Positions 16,883-26,471 are shown, counted from the stretch's first letter. The stretch: DNA of 64,000 nt from Streptomyces sclerotialus (GCF_040907265.1 NZ_JBFOHP010000002.1:1054001-1118000), one strand, 5' to 3'. Made by a program: numbers and translations. The notes: generated from the sequence alone by a model not told the origin.

Positions 16883-18072
16883 CCGTGATGACGCCGCTGT
16901 TCCAGGCCGAGCAGGCCGTCCTGGGCGCAGTGCTGCTGGAGCCGAGCCAGCTCGGCCGCCTGTCCGACTGGCTGCGGCCGGAGCACTTCTACCGCCCCGC
17001 GCACGCCGCCCTGTATGCCGCCATGCTCGACCTGCGCGCCGAAGCACACCCGGCAACCACAGCGCCGCCGGACGCCCCGGTCCCGCTGACGTGGGTCAAC
17101 GACACGCTCGCACGGGCCAGTACCCACACGCGCGGGATCACCGCCTCCTTCATGCACTCCCTGGTCTCGGCCTGCCCACGTCCGGCACACGCACCGATCT
17201 ACGGGCGGATGGTGCTGGAAGGCGCCATCCAGCGCAGCGTCACCGAGCACGCCGTCCGCCTGCACCAGGCCGCCCGCACCGATGCTGAGCGTGGCATGGG
17301 CGTCGCCGAGACGCTGCGCCATGCCCAGGTCCTGGCCGACGTCCTCGATGACCTCGGCCGCCGCTGGGGCAGCGAATCCCGCGCCGCTCGCCCGGCAACG
17401 CCACCTACGGCCCCCGCCGCTCCTGCCCGGGTGGACGAGCGGGTTCTGGCTGATGAGGAGAGCATCCTGGGCACGCTGTCCGCCTACCCACAGCAGCTGG
17501 GCGACGTGGTGGGCTGGCTGCGCCCGGAGGACTTCACCGACCCAGGCCACGGGCAGATCTACCGCGCCCTGGGGGCGCTGCATCACCGGGGCGAGCCGGT
17601 GGACCAGCTCACCGTGCTGTGGGAATGCCAACGCCGCGGCGCCCTCGCCGACGGCACCCTGGAGGCCGACCGCGTCCGCCACCTGTGCGGCACCGCCGCC
17701 GGGGGTTCGGCCGGCTACTTCGGCGCCCACATCCTCGATGCCTCCCTGCTGCGCACCGCTGCCGCCTCCGCACAGCACATCCGCGGCCTGGCCGGCAATG
17801 AGGCGCTGGCGCCGGGCCAGCTCATCAGCCAGGCCCGCACCGCCCTCGCCCCACTCGATCAGGCGCGCCAACGTTGGGCTGCCGCCGATGCCGGCCCCGG
17901 CACTGCCCCAGCCCAGACGGAGACGCCCACCGCGCCGCCTCCAGCGCGTGCCGCCGCTGCCCGCGCCCGCAGCAGCACACCGCAATCCGGCAACGTTGTG
18001 CCTCACACCCCAGCAGCGACCGCACCGGCACCCTCCCCCTCCGCAAAGCCCGAGACCGCACGTGCACGGTGA
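16879..18072 (+). CDS. Protein with two tandem DnaB N-terminal domains, no helicase domain
   Basis: 397 residues. Residues ~8-165 begin LFQAEQAVLGAVLLEPSQL and continue LRPEHFYRPAHAALYAAM; residues ~190-320 repeat the pattern (ADEESILGTLSAYPQQLGDVVGWLRPEDFTDPGHGQIYRAL). Both copies match the DnaB N-terminal (primase-interacting, ring-forming) domain. The RecA-like helicase domain is absent: no Walker A anywhere, only a ~75-residue Pro/Ala tail. It may bind a primase or host DnaB to recruit replication to transferred DNA; this is inference. GTG start coupled to the preceding gene. Confidence 0.82.
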   Translation: MTVMTPLFQAEQAVLGAVLLEPSQLGRLSDWLRPEHFYRPAHAALYAAMLDLRAEAHPATTAPPDAPVPLTWVNDTLARASTHTRGITASFMHSLVSACPRPAHAPIYGRMVLEGAIQRSVTEHAVRLHQAARTDAERGMGVAETLRHAQVLADVLDDLGRRWGSESRAARPATPPTAPAAPARVDERVLADEESILGTLSAYPQQLGDVVGWLRPEDFTDPGHGQIYRALGALHHRGEPVDQLTVLWECQRRGALADGTLEADRVRHLCGTAAGGSAGYFGAHILDASLLRTAAASAQHIRGLAGNEALAPGQLISQARTALAPLDQARQRWAAADAGPGTAPAQTETPTAPPPARAAAARARSSTPQSGNVVPHTPAATAPAPSPSAKPETARAR

Positions 18073-19227
18073 TCCAGCAGTGCCCGGCTCCCGGTGGCCG
18101 ATCGGCAGTTTGTGCTCGGGCTACGGCGGCCTGGACCTGGGCGTCCAGGCCGCCCTGGGTGGCTCTCTCGCTTGGCATGCCGAGACCGACCCTGGCGCCG
18201 CCCGCGTTTTGGCCCGCCACTGGCCCGGCGTGCCCAATCTCGGTGACATCATCTCTATCCGGTGGGCCGACGTGCCGCGGGTGTGCGTCTTGACCGCGAG
18301 GTTCCCCTGTCAAAGACGTCTCGGTCGCCGGCCGCCGTGCCGGCCTGCGGGAAGGAAATCGTTCCGGGCTGTGGCACCACGTGGTGCGTGCCATCGAGGC
18401 CCTTGATCCCTGCCTGGTGGTGATCGAAAACGTACGAGGACTCCTCACCTCCCCCGCCGCTGCCCCTGGCGAGGTGGAATCCTGCCCGTGGTGTCTGGGA
18501 GACGGCGCAGGCCGGCCTGTTGTGCGGGCATTGGGTGCCGTACTCGGCTCCCTGGCCGACCTCGGGCGTGATGCACGCTGGTGCGTGCTACGCGCCAGCG
18601 ACATCGGAGCCCCACACCGGCGTGAACGCCTCTTCCTCACAGCCTGGCGACACTGGGCCGTTGCTGAAGACGCCGACCAGCAACCTCGCAACGAACGGCG
18701 GCAGCCAGCACCCATCGAAACGCAAGGAAGGCGGGCACGGCCCGAACCTGGCCGACGAAGTCGAGTGGCTGCTGCCCACCCAGGTGGCGTCCGACGGGCC
18801 CATGGGATCGCCGCGCCAACGCCACCACAACGGCTCCCTTTTCCCTCCCCTCGGCAGCGGACCAACGGCACCAGCGCTCCACAGCCGGGCCCGTGGACCT
18901 GGAACAGCCGATGGCGACGCTCTTCGACGCCTCGCTGCTGACCGAGGATCCACCGGAGCCTGGGGACGATACGCAGGCGCCATCGCCCGATGGGAGAAGA
19001 TCTTCCGCCCGGCACCACCGCCGACCGATGCAGCAGGCCGTCTCTCACCCCGGTTCGTGGAGTGGATGCAGGGCCTTGAGGACGGCTGGGTAACCGCCAC
19101 CCCAGGGCTCGGACGACCGGCACAACTCGCAGCGCTGGGCAACGGCGTCCTCCCGCACCAAGCCGCCCAAGCCCTGCGTCTCCTGGCCCCACCCATACCA
19201 GCCTGCCACCACCGCGTGCACGGCTGA
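18062..19227 (+). pseudogene. C5-cytosine DNA methyltransferase, frameshifted
   Basis: The N-terminal piece (from GTG 18062) reads GSLCSGYGGLDLGVQAAL, the AdoMet motif, and reaches the catalytic FPCQ near 18305. One base too many in the A3 run after it (TGTCAAAGAC) throws the frame; with two A the text continues DVSVAGRRAGLREGNRSGLW in the next frame, then ENVRGLLTS and HRRERLF (motifs IV, VI, VIII). A second frame change near 18650-18690 leads to the C-terminal piece ending LAALGNGVLPHQAAQALRLL (motif X). The enzyme is therefore broken twice as written. The target recognition part is between the pieces. Confidence 0.82.
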
Positions 19228-19320
19228 GACGCCCTTCTACACCCTGCTTCCCGGCCGGGCCAAACCGCGTTTTCTGCGGATCCTCGACGCCCCAACCACC
19301 CGAGTCAGAAAGGGGCATCG

Positions 19321-19914
19321 ATGTCGGGGACCGCCGAGAACGACAGCCCGGTACGGATACCGGACCACAACCTGGACGACCTGGTCGCCACCGTCAGCGC
19401 GCTGGTGGCAAAGAGCCAGCGGCAGGCCGAGACACTCGCCCGTCTCACCGATGAACAGCTCGCCCCGGAGGACGAGCCGACAGCAGGGCCCGACCGGGAA
19501 ATCCCCTCAACATCAGTGAAGGAGGACGGCTCCCAGGGGCCGTCCTCCTCGTTCATCCTTACGCTCGAAGGCCGCGCCTACGTCAAGGAGCTGGCGGCGC
19601 TGGCGACCTGGGTGGACGACCTGCTGCTGCCGGCCTACGGGCGCGAGATCGCCGCCAGCCGCCCCTGGTGCCAGCAGTGGCGCGTCCACCCCGAAGCCGT
19701 CGCGCGGCTGCATGCGCTGTGGCTGGCCTGGCAGCAGTACACCGACGACGAGGCCGGCCTCGCCGGGCCCTCCACCTGGCATCGCGACCACCTCGACCCG
19801 GCCCTCCTCCAGCTCCGGGCGCCGGACGGGCCGTTCGGTGCCTGCACTACCAGCGCCACGCGGCCGAACCACCGCCTGCTGCCCGGCCCCGAGACGGCTG
19901 CGGACGGGGGCTGA
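19321..19914 (+). CDS. DUF4913 domain protein
   Basis: 197 residues, ATG with AAAGGGG upstream. A short helical N-terminus (LVATVSALVAKSQRQAETLARL) and an acidic linker lead to the DUF4913 core (LAALATWVDDLLLPAYGREIAASRPWCQQW...HPEAVARLHALWLAWQQYT...STWHRDHLDPALLQL). The domain is frequent in Streptomyces plasmids and integrated elements and has no known role. The linker codes over a perfect 9-bp inverted repeat (GGAGGACGG/CCGTCCTCC, about 19526-19553). Confidence 0.85.
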   Translation: MSGTAENDSPVRIPDHNLDDLVATVSALVAKSQRQAETLARLTDEQLAPEDEPTAGPDREIPSTSVKEDGSQGPSSSFILTLEGRAYVKELAALATWVDDLLLPAYGREIAASRPWCQQWRVHPEAVARLHALWLAWQQYTDDEAGLAGPSTWHRDHLDPALLQLRAPDGPFGACTTSATRPNHRLLPGPETAADGG

Positions 19915-19915
19915 T

Positions 19916-20707
19916 ATGGCCGCGCCCGACTACCGCCTCGACGGCTTCCAACCCGCCTCCGGCCGCGTCGAAGACGACTTCCACTGGGTCACCATCAACG
20001 ACGACACCTACGCGGGACTGGCCGCGCACCACACCGCCGACGGGCGGCACAGCTTCCTGCTGTTCTACGACGGCTCCGCCATCTGGGATGTCCCCGGCAC
20101 CGCCGAATACCTCGGCGTGCACATCGAGCGCGACCTGAACGCGCACACGTTCACCTTCGAGAGCATTCGGCGGCCCACTGTCCCCCTCGCCCAGCACTGG
20201 CTCATCCACCGGGGCTGCCCTGCCGGGGCGATCGAGCCGGGCGGCTCGGTGGGCCCGCGCCCGGCCGACGCGCTCACCGCCCGCCTGGAGGACCAGCTGC
20301 GCCATCACCCCGAGGGCCGGTACACGCTGCTGGATCACTACACCGACAACCCTGGCAACTTCGACGAGGGCATTCAGGTCAGCTCCCTGCTCTACGACCA
20401 CCACCCCGATGCGGCCGACAGGCCCTATCGGGTCTTCCTCGAAGAGACCGTGTCCTCTTTCGCCACCTACACCGTGCGCGAAGGCGCCTTCCCCACCGCC
20501 GAAGCCGCCAACGCCTGGATGCGCACCCGCGACACCCCGCTGCCGCTCACCCGCGAGCCGCAGGCTGGCCTCGGGCGCCGGGCGGCAGCCGCCCGCGCCC
20601 GGTCCACCACGCCCGCACCACCTGGCCCCAGCCCGACTACGCCGCTCGGTGGCGCTGCCCCGGCGACCGCCCCCAGCACGATCCGTACCAGGGGTGGCCG
20701 CCGATGA
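19916..20707 (+). CDS. Conserved hypothetical protein of Streptomyces mobile elements
   Basis: 263 residues from ATG 19916, one base after the DUF4913 stop. Soluble, rich in acidic and aromatic residues (RLDGFQPASGRVEDDFHWVTINDDTYAGLA; LLDHYTDNPGNFDEGIQVSSLLYDHHPDA), with a Pro/Ala/Thr tail of ~60 residues. No membrane segment or nucleotide motif. I do not recognise a named family. Its stop overlaps the next start (ATGA, 20704-20707). Confidence 0.72.
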   Translation: MAAPDYRLDGFQPASGRVEDDFHWVTINDDTYAGLAAHHTADGRHSFLLFYDGSAIWDVPGTAEYLGVHIERDLNAHTFTFESIRRPTVPLAQHWLIHRGCPAGAIEPGGSVGPRPADALTARLEDQLRHHPEGRYTLLDHYTDNPGNFDEGIQVSSLLYDHHPDAADRPYRVFLEETVSSFATYTVREGAFPTAEAANAWMRTRDTPLPLTREPQAGLGRRAAAARARSTTPAPPGPSPTTPLGGAAPATAPSTIRTRGGRR

Positions 20708-20871
20708 GCGCCCGGTACGCCTTCGCCGCCCACCCCGATGCGCTTGCCGACCTCCGCGACGCACCGGAGAACATCCGCGACCTGGCGCTGCTGGAGCTGC
20801 AGCACCTGGTGCACGGCAACGAACGCGGCGCCGCCCTAAAGCGCGAGCTCACTGGTTCTCTAGACACCTGA
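20704..20871 (+). pseudogene. RelE/ParE-like protein, truncated
   Basis: A 55-residue frame coupled by ATGA to the preceding gene. The start (MSARYAFAAHPDALADLRDAP) and the helix RDLALLELQHLVHG resemble the first half of small RelE/ParE-type proteins seen at this place in Streptomyces elements. Full-length relatives run to ~90 residues; here the frame stops after RELTGSLDT, before the conserved beta strands that carry the active-site residues. I take it as a 3'-truncated copy. Classification is by general resemblance. Confidence 0.5.
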
Positions 20872-20920
20872 AGTTGTCTCACCTGGGTGATAATTCGGCT
20901 CTCGCCGCAGCGGGCGGGAC

Positions 20921-21318
20921 GTGACGGCCCGCCCACGTCCGCAGGGCCAGCCCCTGGCTCATGAGCCGGCCGATGGCGGTGCCCGCATCGATCGCACCCT
21001 GGAAAAGCTTCGAGACGCACGGGCACTGCTCGATGACATGATTCACACCGCGCAGACCAGCCGGGATGCGCGGGCACGTCAGGACTGCGGTTTATCTTCC
21101 TCCTGGCCGTGGGCGAGCGACAGGACCACGCCGCCTACCGCGCGGCAGCCTGGCGGCTTCAACGCGAGCGCCAGCACACGCAGTCCGACCCGCACGCCCG
21201 CCGAGCCCGCGCCGCCTGGTCCCGCACCACCCGCGTCGGCACCGCCCACGGCCAAACGGTCCCCCAGGCAGCCGAGGCCACGGCGCCGTCCCAGCAACGT
21301 CCCCGCCGCCAGCGCTGA
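20921..21318 (+). pseudogene. Small helical protein gene broken by a frameshift
   Basis: GTG/ATG-type frame starting 20921 reads RIDRTLEKLRDARALLDDMIHTAQTSRDARA, a convincing helix. It then turns into Pro/Thr-rich out-of-frame text. In the +1-related frame, FIFLLAVGERQDHAAYRAAAWRLQRERQ follows and runs to 21318 with normal codon bias. The switch is near 21080-21090. Either a pseudogene or a base error. The function is not known. Confidence 0.5.
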
Positions 21319-21352
21319 CAGCGCAACGGTGTACGCGAGAGAGACCTGCCTG

Positions 21353-21926
21353 ATGCCCACCGAGTACAACATCGAGCACTGGAGCGAGTACCGCATCACG
21401 CCCCGCTATCTCGCCGGCTCCGGTTACGCGGGCGACCCCGGCTTCGAGCCGGTCGCCCACTGGCCGCACCACACCTTCGACGACGACTTCTGCCAGCTCC
21501 TCGTCCCCCGACCACCGCATCAAGATCGGCTGGTTCGGCGACGACTACGACTTGTGGAAGATCACCGCAGCGCAGGACGCCGTCTCACCGCCCCGCTGGC
21601 AGGCCACCTTCGACCACACCTTCCCACCCGAGAGCGTCGCCGGCCTCACCGCAGCCCTCGCCAGCACCTGGGCCCCAGAGGGCGACCGCTTCCTCGAACC
21701 GACGTCGGTGTACTGGGCCGGCCGCCCCACGATGGCCGCCTCGGCATCGTCACCGCTCCCGTCAAACTGGCGCTGCTCATCCGCGTACGTGCCTCCCCAT
21801 GCATCCTCAGTCGCCCCGGGCTCGCCCAGGGCAACCGAATCATTCCCGCACGAGGGGCCACCAGCGCTTTCCCCACGCCGGGTTCGCCTGAGGCAGACAC
21901 ACACCCTGCTGAACGGACTGGAATGA
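21353..21926 (+). pseudogene. DUF317-like protein gene, frameshifted
   Basis: ATG 21353 begins MPTEYNIEHWSEYRITPRYLAGSGYAGDPGF and PHHTFDDDFCQLLV. The frame is lost near 21505; the continuation SPDHRIKIGWFGDDYDLWKITA...WQATFDHTFPPE is in another frame and is typical of the DUF317 domain (a Streptomyces spore-associated-repeat family with conserved W and SPD motifs). A further switch occurs near 21725 (GRPHDGRLGIVTAPVKLALL lies in the first frame). Two or more indels make it non-functional as written. Confidence 0.55.
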
Positions 21927-22137
21927 CGCTCCCAGTCCAAGTCAACGTACGGAGGTCTCGAAAAACCCACGTCTACGGAGGGGCACTCGTGCCGTTCAAC
22001 GGCCCGCATCGCTGCGCACCCACCACGGCGTCCAACAACGCCACGCACAGTCGGCTGGGCCCAGGCAGGCCGCGTTGCCTGGGGTTCTCCGCTGAACCGG
22101 CTGTCCACTCCGTGATCGTCTCCTCCAGGAGGTCCCC

Positions 22138-22359
22138 GTGCCGAACACCCTCACCGTCGGGCAGCTCATTCGCCAGCTCCAAACGACCGATCCTGAACTT
22201 CCCGTGTACCTCGGGGTCAACCCGGACTGGCCCTACGCCCATCACATCGCCCGTGTCGTGGCCCTCACCGAGGCCGAGAGGGGCGCGGTCTACCTCGCCG
22301 AGGACGGCCAGGCAGGCGTCCTCCCGCCCGCAGTCCGTACGGAACTGACCTGGGCCTAG
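22138..22359 (+). CDS. Small conserved protein
   Basis: 73 residues, GTG 22138 with CAGGAGG upstream. Pattern: LTVGQLIRQLQTTDPELPVYLGVNPDWPYAHHIARVV, then a small beta-rich end (GAVYLAEDGQAGVLP). Short proteins of this pattern (LIRQLQ..DP.LPVYL..NPDWP) recur at the end of Streptomyces transfer loci. Function unknown. It looks intact despite the decayed genes just upstream. Confidence 0.7.
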   Translation: MPNTLTVGQLIRQLQTTDPELPVYLGVNPDWPYAHHIARVVALTEAERGAVYLAEDGQAGVLPPAVRTELTWA

Positions 22360-22609
22360 TGCTGCGCTCCTCAAAGGACGTAGATATGGCGACGCCTTCG
22401 GGGCGGGTGGGACGTTCTGCCTCAGATCCAGGGCGGTGGACTGGTTGATGTCATTGTGATGGACGAATAACCGGCCGACGCCGGTGTTGGGGAAGATGCG
22501 CTACCAACCTTTCTGCAGGTTGAGTCAGCAAAGGTGCCGGGTGTGGCGCGCGGGCGCCCTCCGGCATGTGCAGCGTGATCCGTCGCCCGAGAGCACGGGG
22601 CGGGGAGCA

Positions 22610-24736
22610 TCACCCGGGCCGGCCGGGCACCGTGGCGGGGTGGGGCGGATCGGGCACGCTCAGGGCGTAGGCGATGCCGGCGGCGGGGGCGGTGGCGTAG
22701 CCGGAGCGGAAGGCGGTCCGGTAGGCGTCGTCCCCGATGAGGCGGCGGGCCTGTGCCTCGCACGCCGAGCGAGCGGCGACGAGCTCGGGTGAGCCCATCT
22801 GGGGAGTGCCGATGGTGTGCCAGATCCGCTCGGCGATGCCCAGGAGCCGGGCGGCCCGTTCGGCGCATCCGGAGGCGACGGCCGTGGAGGCGAGCAGATC
22901 GATGGTCATGGCGATGCCGAGGCTGTCATGAAAGGGGCGCTTGCCGTCGAGGGCGGCGCGGGCATGGGCCGCGGCTTCCTCGGTCCGTCCCAGTCCCAGC
23001 GCGGCCAAGGCGCGCGTGTAATCGCCCCAGGCGCGGGCCCAGGTCTCCTCGCGCCGGACGCACTGCGTGCACACGTCCTCGGCGACGGCCAACGCGTCGG
23101 CGAACTGCCCGAGGTGGACATGGACGAAGGCCCGGGTGGCCCGCGCCACGAACCACGCCATGTCATAACGCCCGCGGCGCGGCGGAGCGTGCGGTACCGC
23201 GTCGAGCGCCTCGGCCGCCTGCGTCTGGTGGCCGCTGATGGTGAGACTGGCGCCCTCCAGATAGGCGGCGGCGACCTGCGCGGTCCCGTCACTCTCCCCG
23301 GCCACGGTCTCCCGGAAGAGGCCGGCGAGGCGCAGACTGGCCTCCGCATCGCCTTGGGCGATGGCGGCGAGGCCGCAGGCCCACAAGGTCTTGGCGCGGG
23401 CCGGTCCAGGCGCCGGGCCCAGGTCGAGGGCCTGATCCAGATAGTGACGCCCCTCCCGCACGAAGCCGCAGGCGGACCAGAAGAACCACAGCGCCCCGCC
23501 CAGCTCCAGCGCGCTGTGCCCGTCCTCTTCGGCGAGGCAGAAGTCCAGCGCGGTCCGCAGGTTGGCATGGTCGGCGACCGTCCGGTCGTACCAGGCGACC
23601 TGCTCGGGCCCGACCCAGGCGGCATCGGCGGCGTGGGCCAGGGCCAGGTAGTGGTCCCGGTGGCGGCGGCGCACCGCCCGCTCCTCGCCCAGGCCGCGCA
23701 GCCAGAACGCGCCGAACTCGCGGAGGGTGTCCAGCATCCGGTACCGCTCCCCGGCCCCGGTGGGCGTCCACTCCAGGATCGAGTCCTGCACCAGGGCGGC
23801 CAGGAGGCGGGGAACGTCCTGGGCGGACAGGTGCTCGTCGGCCAGCACCCGGCAAGCGGAGTCGGTGTCGAAGGTCCCGGCGAACACCGACAGCCGCGCC
23901 CAGGCCAGGCGCTCGGCCGGGGTGCACTGCTGGTGGCTCCAGCCGATCGCGGTGCGCAGCGCCTGGTGCCAGGGAGGGTACGCGTCATGCACCGCTTGCT
24001 CGGTCTCTCCCAGGACGGCGTAGCGGTCATCCAGCCGCCGGTTCAGCTCGGCCGGCGGCATCTCGCGCAGCCGGGCGGCGGCCAGCTCGATCGCCAGCGG
24101 CAGTCCCTCCAGCCGGCGGCACAGCGCCACCAGCTCGCTCCGGTTGGCCGGGGTGACCGTGAAGCCGGGCACTGCCGCGGCTGCTCGCTCGGCCAGCAAC
24201 TGCACCGCGTCGTTGTCCTCCGCCGCCGCGTCGTCCGCCTCCGGGACCGGCAGCGGGTCCAGGGTGATCGTGTCCTCGGCGGGCAGGCCCAGCGGGCGGC
24301 GGCTGGTGACCAGGATGCGCAGCCGGGGCGCCACGGTCAGCAGCGTGGCGGCCGCCTCCCGGCAGTCGGCCACCAGGTGTTCGCAGGTGTCCCACACCAG
24401 CAGCGCCTCCCGGCAGGCCAGATACTCGGCCACCACCTCCAGCATGGGCCGGGTGGTCTGGTCGGTCAGCGGCAGTGCCTCGGCGATGGCGTACGGCAGC
24501 CCCGGGCCCTGGCTCACCGGCGACAGCTCCACCCACCACGCCCCGTCCGCGAAGTGCGGCTGCACCTCGGCGGCGGCGTGCTGTGCCAGCCGGGTCTTGC
24601 CCACTCCTCCGACCCCGGTCACCGTCACCAGCCGCGAGCGCCGCAACAGCCGCGCCACCTGCGCCAGCTCCGGCCGCCGCCCGATCAGACGACCCCGCTG
24701 CACCGGCAGGTTCCCCACCCGCCGCTCCTCCGCCAC
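22610..24736 (-). CDS. STAND/NB-ARC ATPase with TPR repeats, AfsR/LuxR-like
   Basis: About 708 residues. GTG 24736 is chosen because AAGGGGA lies ~9 nt upstream and the text before it is non-conserved. RGRLIGRRPEL leads to Walker A GVGGVGKTRLA (residue ~45), Walker B ALLVWDTCEHL (~110), sensor ILVTSRRPLGL (~140) and EGLPLAIELAAARL. A winged-helix and TPR region follows. No N-terminal SARP domain or C-terminal LuxR HTH is present, so it lacks an obvious DNA-binding part. Such proteins act as signal-sensing switches in Streptomyces. A fragment of a relative lies at 34818-35420. Confidence 0.85.
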   Translation of the reverse strand: MAEERRVGNLPVQRGRLIGRRPELAQVARLLRRSRLVTVTGVGGVGKTRLAQHAAAEVQPHFADGAWWVELSPVSQGPGLPYAIAEALPLTDQTTRPMLEVVAEYLACREALLVWDTCEHLVADCREAAATLLTVAPRLRILVTSRRPLGLPAEDTITLDPLPVPEADDAAAEDNDAVQLLAERAAAAVPGFTVTPANRSELVALCRRLEGLPLAIELAAARLREMPPAELNRRLDDRYAVLGETEQAVHDAYPPWHQALRTAIGWSHQQCTPAERLAWARLSVFAGTFDTDSACRVLADEHLSAQDVPRLLAALVQDSILEWTPTGAGERYRMLDTLREFGAFWLRGLGEERAVRRRHRDHYLALAHAADAAWVGPEQVAWYDRTVADHANLRTALDFCLAEEDGHSALELGGALWFFWSACGFVREGRHYLDQALDLGPAPGPARAKTLWACGLAAIAQGDAEASLRLAGLFRETVAGESDGTAQVAAAYLEGASLTISGHQTQAAEALDAVPHAPPRRGRYDMAWFVARATRAFVHVHLGQFADALAVAEDVCTQCVRREETWARAWGDYTRALAALGLGRTEEAAAHARAALDGKRPFHDSLGIAMTIDLLASTAVASGCAERAARLLGIAERIWHTIGTPQMGSPELVAARSACEAQARRLIGDDAYRTAFRSGYATAPAAGIAYALSVPDPPHPATVPGRPG

Positions 24737-24971
24737 CTCGACCGTCCCCTTTCCGGACCCCGGCACGTCATTCGGCCGCAGGGGTCCAGGTGCTACCAGA
24801 AACCAGGGTTTCGCCGCGGCACTTCGGCCACTGTGGCCACGGCCCGCCACCGGGGTGTGGGAGAGTGCCTGGTTGCCCGGCCTCCCCTCAGGGCAGGGGA
24901 AGCTCCCCCGCCCGTGAGGGAAGGGCAGTGAGGGACGGGTGCGGGGGAACCGGTTCGTGCGAGGGGGTGCC

Positions 24972-25718
24972 GTGTCCGCGAACCGTGCGCGACCGCTGTC
25001 GGCGCTGATGGCCGAGATGCCTCTCCTGCTGTCCGTCCACAACCGCCCCGCGGGCGGCGCCGGACCGGGCGGTGATGTGCACGACGTCGTTCTCGCTCCG
25101 GCCGGCCCCCGGCTCCTCGTCGCCGACGTCAAGGGACACGGTCCTGCCGCCGCCCCACTGGCCGACGCCGTCCTGGCCGCCTTCCGGGACACCGCAGCCA
25201 CCGAGGAGGACCCCGTCCGCCTCGCCCGCACCCTGGACACCCGCATACGCCCCGGCCTGGGCGAGGAGGACTTCGTCACCCTGCTGGTGGCCGACTTCGT
25301 TCCCAACGAGGTCCGCCTGGTCAACTGCGGTCATCCGCCGCCCCTGCGCATCGACCACCGCCTCACCCCACTCGCCCCGCCCCAGCCGTCTCCGCCCCTG
25401 GGGCTCGGCCCCGACCCCCGGATGCAGCGCGCCGGACTCCTCCCCGACCAGCGTCTGCTGTTCCACACCGACGGCCTCACCGAGGCCCGCAGCCCCGACG
25501 GCACCCACTTCCCCCTCGACCGGCGCGTCTTCTCCGCCCTGTGCGCCCCGGACCTCGACGAAGCCCTGGACCAGCTCCTGGACATGCTGCACCGGCACAC
25601 CGGGCGCACCGTCCCGGGCGACGACCTCACCGTGATCCTGGTCCAGCCCGCTCCCGCCGCCCGGACCGCCACTCCCGACGGCGGCCGCCGGCCCCGGCCC
25701 CAGTCCTCGACCCCGTGA
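24972..25718 (+). CDS. PP2C/SpoIIE-type serine phosphatase
   Basis: About 248 residues. GTG 24972 has GAGGGGG ~5 nt upstream; GTG 24939 is also in frame. It lacks a sensor domain. Motifs: GPGGDVHDVV, VADVKGHGPAAAPLADAV (metal-binding D and G), VNCGHPPPLRI, LLFHTDGLTEARSPDG and VPGDDLTVILV, the standard PP2C/SpoIIE set with both metal-binding aspartates. It probably dephosphorylates an anti-sigma-factor antagonist. It is divergent from the STAND ATPase gene, so the ~235 bp between them may hold both promoters. Confidence 0.9.
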   Translation: MSANRARPLSALMAEMPLLLSVHNRPAGGAGPGGDVHDVVLAPAGPRLLVADVKGHGPAAAPLADAVLAAFRDTAATEEDPVRLARTLDTRIRPGLGEEDFVTLLVADFVPNEVRLVNCGHPPPLRIDHRLTPLAPPQPSPPLGLGPDPRMQRAGLLPDQRLLFHTDGLTEARSPDGTHFPLDRRVFSALCAPDLDEALDQLLDMLHRHTGRTVPGDDLTVILVQPAPAARTATPDGGRRPRPQSSTP

Positions 25719-25987
25719 TCAAGGGCTGCGATCCCCGCACATGACGGATCTCTCCGTAAAGTGCTCAGTGCGGCCGTACCGCGTTCGCCGCGGACACCAG
25801 GATGGCCCCCGCGAACTCCTCGACGACACCGTTCAAGCGATCGCCGGACTGGCCTCACTCCAGCAAGCAGCAGTCCGGCCACCGTCCACTGTCCTCGGAT
25901 GAACGCCACGCGCATCCTTGCCACCGGCGCCGCGGAGCCAACCATGCACGAGGTCGTAGGGGTTTGACGGATTTGTGTTGCTGCGCC

Positions 25988-26401
25988 TTAGCCGAACGCT
26001 CCTGTGGCGAAGTCATCGGGGAGGTAGGTACCGGCCAGGGTGCCGTCGTGTCCGGTGTGGCGGGCGGCGGCTTTGAGGCTGGGGTACTTCCGGTCGGGAG
26101 CCTCGATCATGGCGTCGAAGTCGGCGCGGGTGAGTTCGGGTTCGTGCCACTGGTGTGCGCAGCGGCAGCGGAGGAAGACGCGGCCGGGGACGTCGCAGAT
26201 GACCATCCAATCGCGGCGGGCGGCACAGGCCGGGCACATCACGGTGATGCCGGTGATGGTGATGGGGTCGGAGTGCGTGGTGAAGCGGATGCGGGGGTGG
26301 TCCGGTTCGCTCTCGTGCTGCAGTCGCAGCAGCGGGTCATCGCCGGTTGGGGTTTTGGGCGCAGTGGTTCTGGGCTGCTGGTCGTTGGTGATCACGTGCA
26401 T
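25988..26401 (-). CDS. Hypothetical zinc-ribbon-like protein next to the relaxase
   Basis: 137 residues. A short polar N-terminus, then a beta-rich region with CPAC near residue 55 and CRC(A)H near residue 78, which together could form a zinc site. The segment ELTRADFDAMIEAPDRKYPSLKAAARHTG is helical. It lies ~70 bp downstream of the relaxase in the same direction and could be the last gene of that operon. No function is assigned. The 270 bp on its left up to the phosphatase gene hold no supported gene. Confidence 0.65.
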   Translation of the reverse strand: MHVITNDQQPRTTAPKTPTGDDPLLRLQHESEPDHPRIRFTTHSDPITITGITVMCPACAARRDWMVICDVPGRVFLRCRCAHQWHEPELTRADFDAMIEAPDRKYPSLKAAARHTGHDGTLAGTYLPDDFATGAFG

Positions 26402-26471
26402 GGTCTCCTTGTGCTCCTTCAGTCAGCCGTAACAGGTGTGCCGGTGGCGTCCAGGGCTTAGGCCTGGCGGT

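Noticed and set aside
20921..22348. 475-residue + strand frame as one protein
   Set aside because: It joins pieces of at least three genes in changing frames; the parts are better explained as broken genes.
24737..25324. N-terminal extension of the STAND ATPase to 25324
   Set aside because: It runs antisense through the phosphatase gene, is Arg/Ser-rich and lacks conservation; GTG 24736 has a good ribosome site.
25740..25905. Short + strand text ELLDDTVQAIAGLASLQQ resembling a histidine-kinase dimerisation segment
   Set aside because: Too short, no start or flanking kinase motif; could be chance or a tiny remnant.
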